DNA from: Spirochaetia bacterium | GTDB lineage: Bacteria > Spirochaetota > Spirochaetia > Treponematales > Breznakiellaceae | Length of the DNA stretch: 29,127 bases | Direction: 5' to 3' | Assembly (NCBI GenBank): GCA_025997675.1 | Contig: BNUX01000033.1 | Coordinates: forward strand, 1 to 29,127 | Shown here: positions 1-8,505 of the stretch, piece by piece | Position numbering within the stretch: the stretch's first letter is position 1 | Layout: each line of letters opens with the position of its first letter | Program-made: the position numbers and the translations under genes | Notes under the pieces: generated by a model | What the model saw: the letters and a program-made list of their open reading frames with translations, nothing else | What the model was told of the DNA's origin: nothing | Databases searched by the model: none

Positions 1-1104
1 GAACGGGCTGCGGGAAAAAAGAAAAACGTAGCATATCTGTGCACCTATACCCCCCTGGAGATACTGAGCGCCGCCGATGTTTCCCACATCCGTATGCTCC
101 ACGCAGGAAATCAGAAGGAGGTTAACTCCGGGGAAACCATTACCCAAAGTATCTTCTGTGATTTTACCAAGAGTATCCTGGGGAGTATGCAGGAAAACTA
201 TCCCCTCTATTCAAGCCTGGACAAGGTATACACCTTCTACACCTGTGATTGTATGCGAAAAACTGCGGAAGCCCTGGGGAACAATTTTATTCCCACCAGT
301 ATCTTTAATATGCCCCGGCTATTAGGCAACAAGGATTCGGAAAACTATCTGGTCACGGAGTTGGACGGCTTTGTGAAGGACCTGGAAAAACTTACCAAGG
401 AAAAGGTAGATAGAAACAAGATTCGGGAAAACATAGCCCTCTACAATAAGGCCAGGAGGCTGATACGGGAAATCGCAGGGTACCGGAAACAATCCCTGCC
501 GGCCATTTCCAGTTCCCAGTTTCAGGTCATAGCCCGGAGTTTTTACTACCTCCCGGTGGAGGACCTGCTCCCCCGGCTGGAAGAGATATTGGAACAGCTC
601 AGGGCCTACAAAGCCCCGGAAGCCGGAGAGCGTCCCCTCCGGCTCATGCTGGCCGGGGGTATCATCGCCGATGGGGACAACAAGCTTACGAAACTTATTG
701 AAGAAGGCAGTCCGGGGGTGCGAGTGGTAATAGAAGATAACTGCGCCGGCTACAGTCCCTTTGCCAAGGATGTCCCCGACACCGGGGGGGATGTCTTGCA
801 GGACTTGGCCGCAGGATACCTGAACCAGGCCCCCTGCGCCCGGATGAAGCCCCTTTCGGACCGGGTTGATTTCTCCGCAAAACTGGCAGAGGAGTACGAT
901 GTGGACGGGGTCATTTTCTTTTTTATGAAATTCTGTCCCTGTTATGGAATTTCAAAAAATGATTTTGTCCATCGCTTCCAGGAGATGGGCATCCTGGTCC
1001 TGGAAATTCCCGGAGACTATTCCACCGGAGACGAGGGGCAGCTTAAAACCAGGCTGGAAGCATTTATCGAGGTACTTGAAGAAAGGAGGCTGACCCGTGT
1101 CTGA
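1..1104 (+). CDS. 2-hydroxyacyl-CoA dehydratase / benzoyl-CoA reductase-type subunit (5' partial)
   Basis: The frame is open from the first base of the window, so the true start lies upstream; the first ATG at 94 is internal, because the 31 codons before it already contain the family's N-terminal signature (CTYTPLEIL, then a hydrophobic/ADVSHIRM stretch). This is the HgdB/BcrC-like superfamily (PF06050), whose subunits bind a [4Fe-4S] cluster with one Cys from each of three domains. Visible candidates are the Cys of LCTYTP, the pair in YTCDCMR and the pair in MKFCPCYG. The doubled cysteines are unusual. It overlaps the next gene by 8 bases, and GAAAGGAGG at 1081-1089 is that gene's ribosome site. 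Role by family: half of a heterodimer that removes water from, or reduces, a CoA thioester by one-electron chemistry. The substrate is unknown. Confidence 0.85.
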   Translation, partial: ERAAGKKKNVAYLCTYTPLEILSAADVSHIRMLHAGNQKEVNSGETITQSIFCDFTKSILGSMQENYPLYSSLDKVYTFYTCDCMRKTAEALGNNFIPTSIFNMPRLLGNKDSENYLVTELDGFVKDLEKLTKEKVDRNKIRENIALYNKARRLIREIAGYRKQSLPAISSSQFQVIARSFYYLPVEDLLPRLEEILEQLRAYKAPEAGERPLRLMLAGGIIADGDNKLTKLIEEGSPGVRVVIEDNCAGYSPFAKDVPDTGGDVLQDLAAGYLNQAPCARMKPLSDRVDFSAKLAEEYDVDGVIFFFMKFCPCYGISKNDFVHRFQEMGILVLEIPGDYSTGDEGQLKTRLEAFIEVLEERRLTRV

Positions 1105-2314
1105 GGAAAAGAAAAAGGGGATAGAAGCCCAGTTGGAACATATACGCCACAGTAAAGATGTGGTGCACAAACACTCCCCGGGGGTGGGAAAAATCCTGGA
1201 CTTGGCGGTAACCTATGTCTTTGACGCGGAGAAGGCCGCCGCCGGGGGAAAGAACGTGATCTGGACGGCGGGACTTGCGGAATGTCCCCTGTTTTATGCC
1301 TGCGGCGCCATACCCCTGGCCTTTACCGAAATGGGACGCCTGGGGAGCACCGAAGCGATTTCGATTTCCGAAGATATTTTCCAGCTCCCCCGGGAAACCT
1401 GTTCCATGGTCAAGGTAATCCTGGGGGAATTGTATCTGCGCCAAAAGTCCACCGCCCGGAGGCTTTTCTACAGCAGCCGTACCTGCGAGCCCTACAACAT
1501 AGCCTTTGAGCTGGTACGGCAGCAGTTTGGCTTTGATATCCACGTCGATGATGTGGGGGTCAAGCCCGACGACATAAGCCCGGAGCGATACGAAATTCTG
1601 CTGAAGTATTACAAGGCCCAGCTTCGGCAGGCGGCGGCCTGGATATCCGGCGGAAAACCTCTGGACGAGGAAAAGCTCGGGGAGGAACTCAAGCGGTACA
1701 ACCGAGCCATCCGTAAAGCCCGGACCATCATGAATCTGCGGAAACAGCATCCCACCTATATCCGCAGTCTGCCGGCCATGTTCATCCTCCTGGGGTCCAG
1801 CCATTATTTTGGCAAACCACAGGAATACGAAGAGGCCATTGATCTTATCATCGAGGAACTGAGCGCCCTGGAGCCGGGGGAGTACAACGATACGGTGGTC
1901 CCCCTGGTATGGAGCGGCGCCCGGGGCCAGGAGTTTGGGGTCTACGAGGCTATTGACGAGGCCGGGGGCAGCGTTCTGGGCTGGTGCATCCCCAACACCT
2001 TTGAGCGGGGCTTTGACGAAACTAAAACACCCCTGGACGCCCTGGTGGAATTTCAAATCGGCGGAAAGAACAGCGGTACTACCAGCCAGGCATGTCTGGT
2101 CATCGAAAACCAGGTTAAGAAATCCGACGCCAAGGGGCTTATCCTGTATGGCTACGTGGGCTGCTCCTTCGGCAGTATTGATATTGAGATGAAGCGGAAC
2201 CACTTTAAGAAGCGGGACATCCCTTCCATCGCCATCGACGGGACCTTTCAGGTGGGCCCCCCCACGGGGCAGCTTATCACCCGGGTCAAGGCGTTTGTGG
2301 AAATGCTCTCGTAA
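1097..2314 (+). CDS. 2-hydroxyacyl-CoA dehydratase / benzoyl-CoA reductase-type second subunit
   Basis: A 405-residue member of the same superfamily (HgdA/BcrB-like). The start is GTG 1097, chosen because GAAAGGAGG sits 7 bases upstream and the frame overlaps the previous gene by 8 bases, implying translational coupling. Cysteines that could ligate the cluster are C63 (AECPLFYACG), C102 (ETCSMVK) and C356 (YVGCSFGS), one per domain as in the family; C69, C130, C297 and C333 are extra. The C-terminus has the usual GPPTGQLITRVKAF helix. It presumably pairs with the upstream subunit and is activated by the ATPase encoded 27 bases downstream. The sequence alone does not separate dehydratase from reductase. 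Confidence 0.85.
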   Translation: MSEEKKKGIEAQLEHIRHSKDVVHKHSPGVGKILDLAVTYVFDAEKAAAGGKNVIWTAGLAECPLFYACGAIPLAFTEMGRLGSTEAISISEDIFQLPRETCSMVKVILGELYLRQKSTARRLFYSSRTCEPYNIAFELVRQQFGFDIHVDDVGVKPDDISPERYEILLKYYKAQLRQAAAWISGGKPLDEEKLGEELKRYNRAIRKARTIMNLRKQHPTYIRSLPAMFILLGSSHYFGKPQEYEEAIDLIIEELSALEPGEYNDTVVPLVWSGARGQEFGVYEAIDEAGGSVLGWCIPNTFERGFDETKTPLDALVEFQIGGKNSGTTSQACLVIENQVKKSDAKGLILYGYVGCSFGSIDIEMKRNHFKKRDIPSIAIDGTFQVGPPTGQLITRVKAFVEMLS

Positions 2315-2341
2315 AAAAATCCGGAATAATAAGGAAGGGAT

Positions 2342-3211
2342 ATGAACATTACGGAATATACCTTAAACGAAACCCAGAAAAGTACCTTTGGGGAAATCCC
2401 CGCCGTAGGGCTTGATATAGGTTCCCGGGCGACCAAGGGAGTGCTTCTTGCGGAGGGCAAAATTAAAGCCGCTTTGGTTCCCAGCGGGGTCTCTTCCAAG
2501 GAGACCGCCAACCGGGTGCTGGACATACTGCTCCGTGCGGGAAATATTCAAAAGACCGATGTGGAGTATCTGGTGGGAACCGGCTACGGACGTATCGCCC
2601 TGGAGATCGGGGACATCCACTCCCAGGTGTTAACGGAAATATCCTGTCACGCCATGGGGGCCTATGTGCTCAACCCCGGGACCAAGACGGTGATCGATAT
2701 TGGGGGGCAGGACTCAAAGGCCATCAAGGTGGATAACTCGAACGGTAAGGTTATTGAATTTATCATGAACGATAAATGCGCCGCCGGGACGGGAAGGTTT
2801 CTTGAAAAAGTAGCGCAACTGTTGAACCTGACCCTGGAGGAACTGGGAGAATGTGCTTTGCAGGCGGTGAACCCTGCGGAGATCAGCAGCCAGTGCGTGG
2901 TCTTTGCGGAATCGGAGGTGATATCCCTCAAGGCCCGGGGGGTAAGCCGGGAGGATATTGCTGCGGGGATACATCTGGCCACAGCCCGACGGGTTAAGAC
3001 GCTGCTCCGCAAGATTGGCCTGGAGCCTTCCATCCTCTTTACCGGCGGGGTTACCAATAACCAGGGAATGCGCAAGGCCCTGGAGGATGTGCTGGAAACC
3101 CAGTTGGCGGACGCCCCCTTTGACACCACCTTCGCCGGCGCATTGGGAGCGGCGGTATATGCCGGTCATTTTGCCGCAGAAAAGCAGGCGCATTACGCGG
3201 AGGGATTGTAA
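2342..3211 (+). CDS. BadF/BadG/BcrA/BcrD-family ATPase, acyl-CoA dehydratase activase
   Basis: This 289-residue ASKHA-fold ATPase injects an electron, driven by ATP hydrolysis, into the dehydratase or reductase. The phosphate-binding loops are GLDIGSRATKG (about 23-33) and IDIGGQDSKAI (about 118-128). The C-terminal adenosine region is TGGVTNNQGMRKALE. C146 (NDKCAAGTG) and C185 (SSQCVVFAESE) are 39 residues apart, the same spacing as the two Cys that hold the bridging [4Fe-4S] cluster in the HgdC homodimer (Cys127/Cys166 in Acidaminococcus, from memory). Length fits HgdC, BcrD or BzdP. Only one such ATPase is visible, so a homodimeric HgdC-like activase is more likely than the two-ATPase arrangement of benzoyl-CoA reductase, unless a second gene lies upstream of the window. 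Confidence 0.9.
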   Translation: MNITEYTLNETQKSTFGEIPAVGLDIGSRATKGVLLAEGKIKAALVPSGVSSKETANRVLDILLRAGNIQKTDVEYLVGTGYGRIALEIGDIHSQVLTEISCHAMGAYVLNPGTKTVIDIGGQDSKAIKVDNSNGKVIEFIMNDKCAAGTGRFLEKVAQLLNLTLEELGECALQAVNPAEISSQCVVFAESEVISLKARGVSREDIAAGIHLATARRVKTLLRKIGLEPSILFTGGVTNNQGMRKALEDVLETQLADAPFDTTFAGALGAAVYAGHFAAEKQAHYAEGL

Positions 3212-3212
3212 A

Positions 3213-4001
3213 ATGAGTAAAACTAAAACGAAAAAAAGATTTTCCGACTATTTTTTCTTCAGCCTCATCGTCCCGGCGATACTGGTACTCCTCTGGCAGC
3301 TTGCCGCCGACAAAGGGCTGATCCGGGTCAATATCGTCCCCTCCCCCGAGGGGATCTGGGAATCTTTTTTAAAACAGGTGAGTAAAGGTACGCTGCAAAA
3401 GCATATCTTCGTCAGCCTGCGAAGGGTGCTTTTCGGCTATGCCCTGGGCGGGGTCTTGGGCATAGCCATCGGAACCCTGATGGGACTGTTCCGCCTCTTT
3501 GAGCGGGCAATGCGTTTCCTTATCGAGATCATGCGGCCCATCCCCATCGTGGCCTGGGTGCCGGTGTTGATCCTCTGGTCCGGAATTGGGGAACGATCCA
3601 AGATCATCGTCATCGCCATCGGAACCTTTTGGTCGGTGCTCCTCAACGTCATCGACGGCATCAGGCATGTGGACAAAAAATATCTCGAAGTTTCCACCCT
3701 GTTCATGAAGTCCCGGATTGCGGTGATCCGTAAGGTGGTACTTCCCGCCGCCACGCCGAGCATCTTTACGGGCCTGAGGATAGGCATCGGGGCGGCCTGG
3801 CTGAGCGTTATCGGCGCGGAACTTATCGCCGCCTCTTCGGGGCTGGGTTTTCTTATTTCCTTTTCCCGGGAACTGGCCCAGCCCGCGCCAATGCTGGTGG
3901 GGGTACTCACCATCGGTATCATCGGGTGGGTCATCAACCGCCTGATCCAATTGGCGGAACGCCATATCCTTAAATGGAACGTCAATATCAGGCAGGGGTA
4001 A
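3213..4001 (+). CDS. ABC transporter permease, SsuC/TauC/NrtB type
   Basis: A 262-residue inner-membrane permease of the nitrate/sulfonate/taurine family. ATG 3213 is one base after the activase stop; an in-frame start at 2958 would overlap the activase for most of its length and is rejected. A first membrane helix follows the Lys-rich N-terminus (FFFSLIVPAILVLLWQLA, about 14-31), with four or five more to the end. The EAA-type loop that docks on the ATPase is visible around KVVLPAATPSIFTGLRIG. Such transporters carry sulfonates, nitrate, pyrimidine precursors, phthalate-like aromatics and other small anions. The periplasmic binding protein that would set specificity is not in the window and may lie upstream. 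Confidence 0.9.
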   Translation: MSKTKTKKRFSDYFFFSLIVPAILVLLWQLAADKGLIRVNIVPSPEGIWESFLKQVSKGTLQKHIFVSLRRVLFGYALGGVLGIAIGTLMGLFRLFERAMRFLIEIMRPIPIVAWVPVLILWSGIGERSKIIVIAIGTFWSVLLNVIDGIRHVDKKYLEVSTLFMKSRIAVIRKVVLPAATPSIFTGLRIGIGAAWLSVIGAELIAASSGLGFLISFSRELAQPAPMLVGVLTIGIIGWVINRLIQLAERHILKWNVNIRQG

Positions 4002-4003
4002 TC

Positions 4004-4792
4004 ATGGGACAGCAAAATCTGGAAATTAGCCATCTGAACAAAACATTTGAACTCAAGGAGGGGCCGCTGCAGGTCCTTCAGGATATTAGCCTCTGCGTAA
4101 AGCAACAGGAATTTGTAAGCATCGTGGGCATCAGCGGATGCGGAAAAAGTACCCTGCTCCGTATCATTGCGGGGCTTGAAACCTACGAGGACGGATTGAT
4201 ACTGAACGATGGAAAGGAAATCCACGCCCCCGGGTATGACCGGGGAATGATCTTTCAGGAGTCCCGGCTGTTCCCCTGGCTTGTTGTTGAGGACAATGTG
4301 GCCTTCGGTATCGGTAAGGAAAACCAGAAGCGGCTCTCCAAAAAGGAAAAACAGGAACTGGTGCGGCAATACCTGGAACTTGTAGGACTGGAACAGTTTG
4401 CAAAGGCCTATCCCTACCAGCTTTCAGGGGGTATGCAGCAGCGGGTTTCCATCGTACGGGCACTGATTGAGGAGCCGGAGATTCTCCTGCTTGACGAACC
4501 CTTCGGCGCACTGGATGCCCTGACCAGGATACATATGCAGCATGAAGTTTTGCGTATATGGGAACACAAACGGATGACCATGCTCCTGGTTACCCACGAT
4601 ATTGACGAGGCTATCTATCTGGGCGACCGGGTGATCATCATGTCCGCCCGGCCCGGAACCATCAAACGGGAAATTGCGGTGGATCTTCCCCGGCCCCGCA
4701 ACCGGAGTTCCGAAGGCTTCATCAGGATCCGTAAATCCATATTGCAGGAGTTCTTCGAGGACCAAAGCGTGGTGGAGGACTTTGCGATATGA
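4004..4792 (+). CDS. ABC transporter ATP-binding protein, SsuB/TauB type
   Basis: A 262-residue nucleotide-binding subunit, partner of the permease ending two bases before it. ATG 4004 is preferred over the in-frame ATG 3974, because GGCAGGGG ends 5 bases before it and the family starts just ahead of its first strand (NLEISHLNKTF). Motifs: Walker A GISGCGKST (42-50), Q-loop FQESRLFPW, signature LSGGMQQR, Walker B ILLLDEPFGALD, switch histidine in LLVTHDIDEA. FQESRLFPW and the tail (PGTIKREIAVDLPRPRNR) are typical of the sulfonate/nitrate branch. It ends in an ATGA overlap with the acyl-CoA ligase gene, so import and activation of the compound appear translationally coupled. Confidence 0.92.
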   Translation: MGQQNLEISHLNKTFELKEGPLQVLQDISLCVKQQEFVSIVGISGCGKSTLLRIIAGLETYEDGLILNDGKEIHAPGYDRGMIFQESRLFPWLVVEDNVAFGIGKENQKRLSKKEKQELVRQYLELVGLEQFAKAYPYQLSGGMQQRVSIVRALIEEPEILLLDEPFGALDALTRIHMQHEVLRIWEHKRMTMLLVTHDIDEAIYLGDRVIIMSARPGTIKREIAVDLPRPRNRSSEGFIRIRKSILQEFFEDQSVVEDFAI

Positions 4793-6312
4793 ACGGCGTT
4801 CGGGACCTGGGCGGCCTGATACGCCTGCGGGCCGGGAAAGACGGGGACAGAACCTTTCTCGTCGAACCGGACTCAGGGGAAACCCTGAGTTTCGGCGGGC
4901 TTGAGGAAAAGGTCCGGGCACTGGGTTCCCGTCTTGCCGCCTGGGGTTTTAAAAAGGGGGACCGGGCGGCCTGTATGGTCCGGAACGGAATCCGGGGCTC
5001 CGCAGCCTTTCTTGCGGTTACTGCGGCGGGGGGCGTGGCGGTTCCGGTGAGCCCCCGGAGCGCCCCACGGGAACTTGCCTTTCTGCTGGAACATTCGGGG
5101 GCCGCATGGCTCCTGGCGGAAACGGACGGGGATATTGAACAAAAATCAGGGGCCCATTTTCTGGAAGAACCGGAGCCGGGGCTGGGACTGTACCGCATAG
5201 AAAACGCCGGGGAAAAAAACGGGGAGAGGATCCCCGCAGATCTGGCCCTGCTCCTTTACACCTCGGGAACTACCGGGATCCCTAAGGGGGTCATGCTTAC
5301 CCACGCCAACCTCCTCGCGGAATGTAACAACATACGCCTGGCCCACAACTTGACCAGGGAAGACAAGGCGCTCTGCCTCCTCCCGCTGAATCACATCAAC
5401 GGCCTGGTGGTAACCCTGCTCACCCCCCTCTACACGGGTTTCCCGGTGGTGATGCCCCCCAAATTCAGCGCCGGCCATTTTTGGTCCTGGGTGCAGAACG
5501 AAGCGGTTACCTGGTTCAGTGCGGTACCCACCATTTACTCCATACTCCTGAGCCGGGAAATACCCTCCCCCGCCGCTTATCCCAAGCTGCGCTTTATGCG
5601 TTCCGCCTCCTCAGCCCTGCCGGAGGCGGTACTGGCAGCATTTGAGGAACAGACCGGGGTCCCCCTTATTGAATCCTACGGCATTACCGAAGGAGGAAGC
5701 CAGATCACCAGTAACCCCCTTCCGCCTGGGGCGCGCAAACCCGGTTCGGTGGGGCTGCCCTTTGGGGACGAGATACGGATAATCCGGGAGGAGGGCGGTG
5801 AGGCCCCTTTGGGGACCATCGGGGAGGTGGCGGTTCGGGGGAAGAACATCGCCTGCGCCTACTACAAAAACGAGGAGGCTACCCGGGAGAGCTTCCGGGA
5901 CGGCTGGTTCCTGACGGGGGATCTGGGGTATTTCGACACGGATGGCTATCTCTATTTGCAGGGACGCCGGAAGGAACTGATCAACCGGGCGGGAGAAATG
6001 ATAAGCCCCCGGGAGATCGACGAACTGCTCTACCGGATCCCCGGGATAGAACTGGCGGCGGCGGTGGGGGTTCCCCATCCCCTCTACGGGGAGGAGATCG
6101 TGGCTTTTATAAAACTCCGGGGGGACCTTTCCCCCTCTACCCTCAGCGAAGAAAGTATACGCGCGTTCCTTGCGGAACGGCTCAGCGCCTTTAAGGTACC
6201 CAGGCGTATTTATTATACCGACGACTTCCCCAAAGGGCCCAGCGGTAAAATCCAGCGGCTTAAGCTGGTTGACCGCTTTCAGGCATTGAAACCGGAAGAA
6301 AGGAAACGGTAG
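4789..6312 (+). CDS. AMP-forming acyl-CoA ligase, PCS60/oxalate-CoA-ligase-like branch
   Basis: A 507-residue class I adenylate-forming enzyme that makes an acyl-AMP and then the CoA thioester. P-loop LLYTSGTTGIPKG (about 155-167), A5 motif ESYGITEGG, A7/A8 region GWFLTGDLGYFDTDGYLY followed by GRRKELINRAGE, catalytic lysine in PSGKIQR near the C-terminus. The middle (FSAVPTIYSILL, LRFMRSASSALPEAVL, TSNPLPPGARKPGSVGLP) reads like the peroxisomal PCS60/AAE3 branch, some members of which are oxalate-CoA ligases, rather than benzoate-CoA ligases; that is recognition from memory. Position between importer and oxidoreductase suggests it activates the imported acid for the dehydratase/reductase. 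The substrate cannot be read from the sequence. Confidence 0.87.
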   Translation: MNGVRDLGGLIRLRAGKDGDRTFLVEPDSGETLSFGGLEEKVRALGSRLAAWGFKKGDRAACMVRNGIRGSAAFLAVTAAGGVAVPVSPRSAPRELAFLLEHSGAAWLLAETDGDIEQKSGAHFLEEPEPGLGLYRIENAGEKNGERIPADLALLLYTSGTTGIPKGVMLTHANLLAECNNIRLAHNLTREDKALCLLPLNHINGLVVTLLTPLYTGFPVVMPPKFSAGHFWSWVQNEAVTWFSAVPTIYSILLSREIPSPAAYPKLRFMRSASSALPEAVLAAFEEQTGVPLIESYGITEGGSQITSNPLPPGARKPGSVGLPFGDEIRIIREEGGEAPLGTIGEVAVRGKNIACAYYKNEEATRESFRDGWFLTGDLGYFDTDGYLYLQGRRKELINRAGEMISPREIDELLYRIPGIELAAAVGVPHPLYGEEIVAFIKLRGDLSPSTLSEESIRAFLAERLSAFKVPRRIYYTDDFPKGPSGKIQRLKLVDRFQALKPEERKR

Positions 6313-6321
6313 GATACAAAC

Positions 6322-6558
6322 ATGGCAGGAGAATATACGATTCAGTTGGACAGTTCGGGCTGCAAAGCCTGCGGGTATTGCAGTCTTGTATGCCCCCAAG
6401 AGGTCTACCAACAGGGAAAAGACCTTAACCGGCGGGGCTATCAGTTTTTTTACGCCGCCAACCCTTCGGCCTGCCTGGGCTGCATGCGCTGTTTTTACGT
6501 ATGCCCGGATTTCTGCCTTGACGTGATCCCGAAGGAGACCCATGAAAAAGTGGTTTAA
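6322..6558 (+). CDS. korD: 2-oxoacid:ferredoxin oxidoreductase delta subunit, 2x[4Fe-4S] ferredoxin
   Basis: A 78-residue bacterial-type ferredoxin with two CxxCxxCxxxCP motifs: C14, C17, C20, C24 and C51, C54, C57, C61; C65 is extra. Followed by alpha, beta and gamma genes, it is the delta subunit of a KorDABC/VorDABC-type complex and takes electrons from the thiamine-diphosphate site. Overlaps the alpha gene by 17 bases, with that gene's ribosome site (GAAGGAG) inside its 3' end. No other ferredoxin is seen in the cluster, so this subunit, or a ferredoxin encoded elsewhere, would have to pass low-potential electrons to the activase. Confidence 0.9.
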   Translation: MAGEYTIQLDSSGCKACGYCSLVCPQEVYQQGKDLNRRGYQFFYAANPSACLGCMRCFYVCPDFCLDVIPKETHEKVV

Positions 6559-7678
6559 CACCGGCAACGCGGCCATCACCGAAGGGGCCATCATTGCGGG
6601 GTGCCGGCTCTTTGCCGGATATCCCATCACCCCCGCCACGGAAATTGCGGAGAACATGTCCCGCAGGCTTCCAATGGTAGGGGGTTACTACCTCCAGGCG
6701 GAGGACGAGACCGCCGCCCTGCACATGGGCATAGGCGGCGCATTGGGGGGACTCAAGGCCATGACCGCCACCAGCGGCCCCGGATACGTACTCTTTGCGG
6801 ACCCCTACGGCTGGGCCATCGGCAGCGAAGTACCGGTGGTCATTGTCAACGCCCAGCGGGTGGGACCGGTCAGCGGGATCACCGGCGCGCCGGGCCAGGG
6901 GGAATTCTACCTGAGCCGCTACCCCACCCACGGCGGCAATTTCGAGACCATCGTACTTGCCCCGGCGGGGGTGCAGGAAGCCTTCTCCATGACCGTGGAG
7001 GCCTTTGCCCTGGCGGAACGCTTCCGTACCCCGGTAACCATCCTGGCGGATCAGTTGGTAACCGACGGCTGGGAATCCTTTGAAACCCCGGAGACCGAAG
7101 AAGAACTGCGCAGCCTGGGCCTGGAAGTGATACCCCGCCGCATAAACCGGGGACCGGTTTTTTTCCCCGGTACCGACGAAATAGACCTGCCCCCGGTGGT
7201 GTTGGGAGCCGGTACCGGCGGGGCCTGCTCGGACTGGACCCCCACCGAGGAAGGCTACGATACCGAGGAAATCGATTCCCAGATGAAGCACGCCTACCGC
7301 TTGATACACAAGATTCTGAACCACCGGGAACTTATCGACCGCAGCGAGGTATACGGCCTGGAAGACGACCCCGCATTGATCCTGGTAAGCTACGGCAGCC
7401 CTTCACGGGTGGTACAAAGCGCGGTGAAAAAGGCCCGCGAGCGGGGGCTTCCGGTTGGGTACATCCGGCTGCGCTCCCTCTGGCCCTTCCAGGACGCCCT
7501 ATTTTCCCGGCAGGCGGAATACCTGGTGGTGGAACTCAACATCGACGGGCAACTGGTTCGGGAAGTGGAACGGGCGGCGGGGCATAAGGCCCATTTTATC
7601 GGAAAATGCGGGGAACTCCCCACGGCGGCGGAACTGGCGGAGGCCGTGGATAGGATTCTCAGGGAAAAGGGGAACTAA
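6542..7678 (+). CDS. korA: 2-oxoacid:ferredoxin oxidoreductase alpha subunit
   Basis: A 378-residue pyruvate:ferredoxin-oxidoreductase-type alpha subunit (domain I plus domain II), the length seen in four-subunit complexes. The N-terminal signature NAAITEGAIIAGCRLFAGYPITPATEI, broken here by writing only its ends (AAITEGAI, FAGYPITPATEI), is characteristic, as are EDETAALHMGIGGALGG and TSGPGY. GPVSGITGAPGQGE occupies the position of the conserved GxSTGxPT loop but is altered. The C-terminal transketolase-like domain begins near residue 275 (LILVSYGSPSRVV). With beta and gamma it oxidatively decarboxylates a 2-oxoacid to acyl-CoA and reduces ferredoxin. 2-Oxoglutarate is the usual KorDABC substrate, but branched-chain acids are possible. 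Stop and next start overlap (TAATG). Confidence 0.9.
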   Translation: MKKWFNTGNAAITEGAIIAGCRLFAGYPITPATEIAENMSRRLPMVGGYYLQAEDETAALHMGIGGALGGLKAMTATSGPGYVLFADPYGWAIGSEVPVVIVNAQRVGPVSGITGAPGQGEFYLSRYPTHGGNFETIVLAPAGVQEAFSMTVEAFALAERFRTPVTILADQLVTDGWESFETPETEEELRSLGLEVIPRRINRGPVFFPGTDEIDLPPVVLGAGTGGACSDWTPTEEGYDTEEIDSQMKHAYRLIHKILNHRELIDRSEVYGLEDDPALILVSYGSPSRVVQSAVKKARERGLPVGYIRLRSLWPFQDALFSRQAEYLVVELNIDGQLVREVERAAGHKAHFIGKCGELPTAAELAEAVDRILREKGN

Positions 7679-8505
7679 TGGACAGACTGGCGGAAAAATA
7701 TTTACGGCCCCGGAAGATACCCAGCACCGCCTGCAGCGGCTGCGGCCTGGGGCAGGTGCAGAAAAAGGTTCTCCTGGCGATTGAACAACTGGACCTGGCC
7801 CCGGAGGAAGTGGTATGGGGAACCGGCATAGGCTGTGCGGGAAGACAGAGCTTTAACATCTGGAAGGGGGATAACTTTGCGGGAACCCACGGCAGGGTTT
7901 ATGCCATTGCCGCAGGCCTGCGGGTAGCTCTGCCGGAAGACAAGCGGATCATCCTTTTTGCCGGAGACGGGGACGCCTTTGGCATCGGGTTCTCCCACCT
8001 GATGCACTGCGCCCGCCGCAACCTGGATTTGACGGTAATCGTGGCGGATAACTTCGGCTACCAGTCCACCGGCGGCCAGTACGGTTACACCACCCCCGAC
8101 GGCTATGTTACCGATTCCAGCCCCTACGGCAACCACGAAGGCGGCTGGCTGCAAAAGGGGATCGATATCCTGGGGATACTCAAAGAAGCGGGGGCCACCT
8201 TTCTGGCCCGTCATTCCAGTCTCGAAGGGCCTGCGGCGGTGGACAGCATTAGAAAGGCAATTGAAAACCGGGGCTTCTCCCTGGTGCATATCATCTACCC
8301 CTGCGTTACCCATTTTGGCGCCGTATCCCTTAAAAGCAGGGACAAGAAGGAGATCTTCCGCTGGTTCGAGGGTCTTTTCAAAGAGAACGCCGGTCTCTAT
8401 TTCAAAAGCGGCGTCTACCATGACGGAACCAACAGCCGCCCGGAATTCGCCGCCGCACTGAAAGCCTGGACCAAAGAACGGCAGGAGGAAGCGCAGCATG
8501 GCTGA
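7678..8505 (+). CDS. korB: 2-oxoacid:ferredoxin oxidoreductase beta subunit (thiamine diphosphate)
   Basis: A 275-residue beta subunit. CSGCGLGQVQKKV near the N-terminus and the ThDP/Mg motif GDGDAFGIG with the paired Asn in IVADN identify it. The segment after it (FGYQSTGGQYGYTTP) holds the TGGQ and TTP elements of the family, but has GYQS where KorB proteins usually have IYGM, so substrate preference may differ from textbook 2-oxoglutarate enzymes. The ATG overlaps the alpha stop by one base; the gamma ATG lies inside its 3' end (8-base overlap). No fourth cluster domain is fused, consistent with the separate delta ferredoxin upstream. Confidence 0.9.
   Translation: MDRLAEKYLRPRKIPSTACSGCGLGQVQKKVLLAIEQLDLAPEEVVWGTGIGCAGRQSFNIWKGDNFAGTHGRVYAIAAGLRVALPEDKRIILFAGDGDAFGIGFSHLMHCARRNLDLTVIVADNFGYQSTGGQYGYTTPDGYVTDSSPYGNHEGGWLQKGIDILGILKEAGATFLARHSSLEGPAAVDSIRKAIENRGFSLVHIIYPCVTHFGAVSLKSRDKKEIFRWFEGLFKENAGLYFKSGVYHDGTNSRPEFAAALKAWTKERQEEAQHG

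Noticed and set aside
1064..2203. Long antisense frame opposite the second dehydratase subunit
   Set aside because: Shadow frame of high-GC coding DNA; no ribosome site and no recognisable protein.
2958..3212. Longer N-terminus for the SsuC-type permease
   Set aside because: It would overlap the activase gene by about 250 bases and lacks family similarity; ATG 3213 fits.
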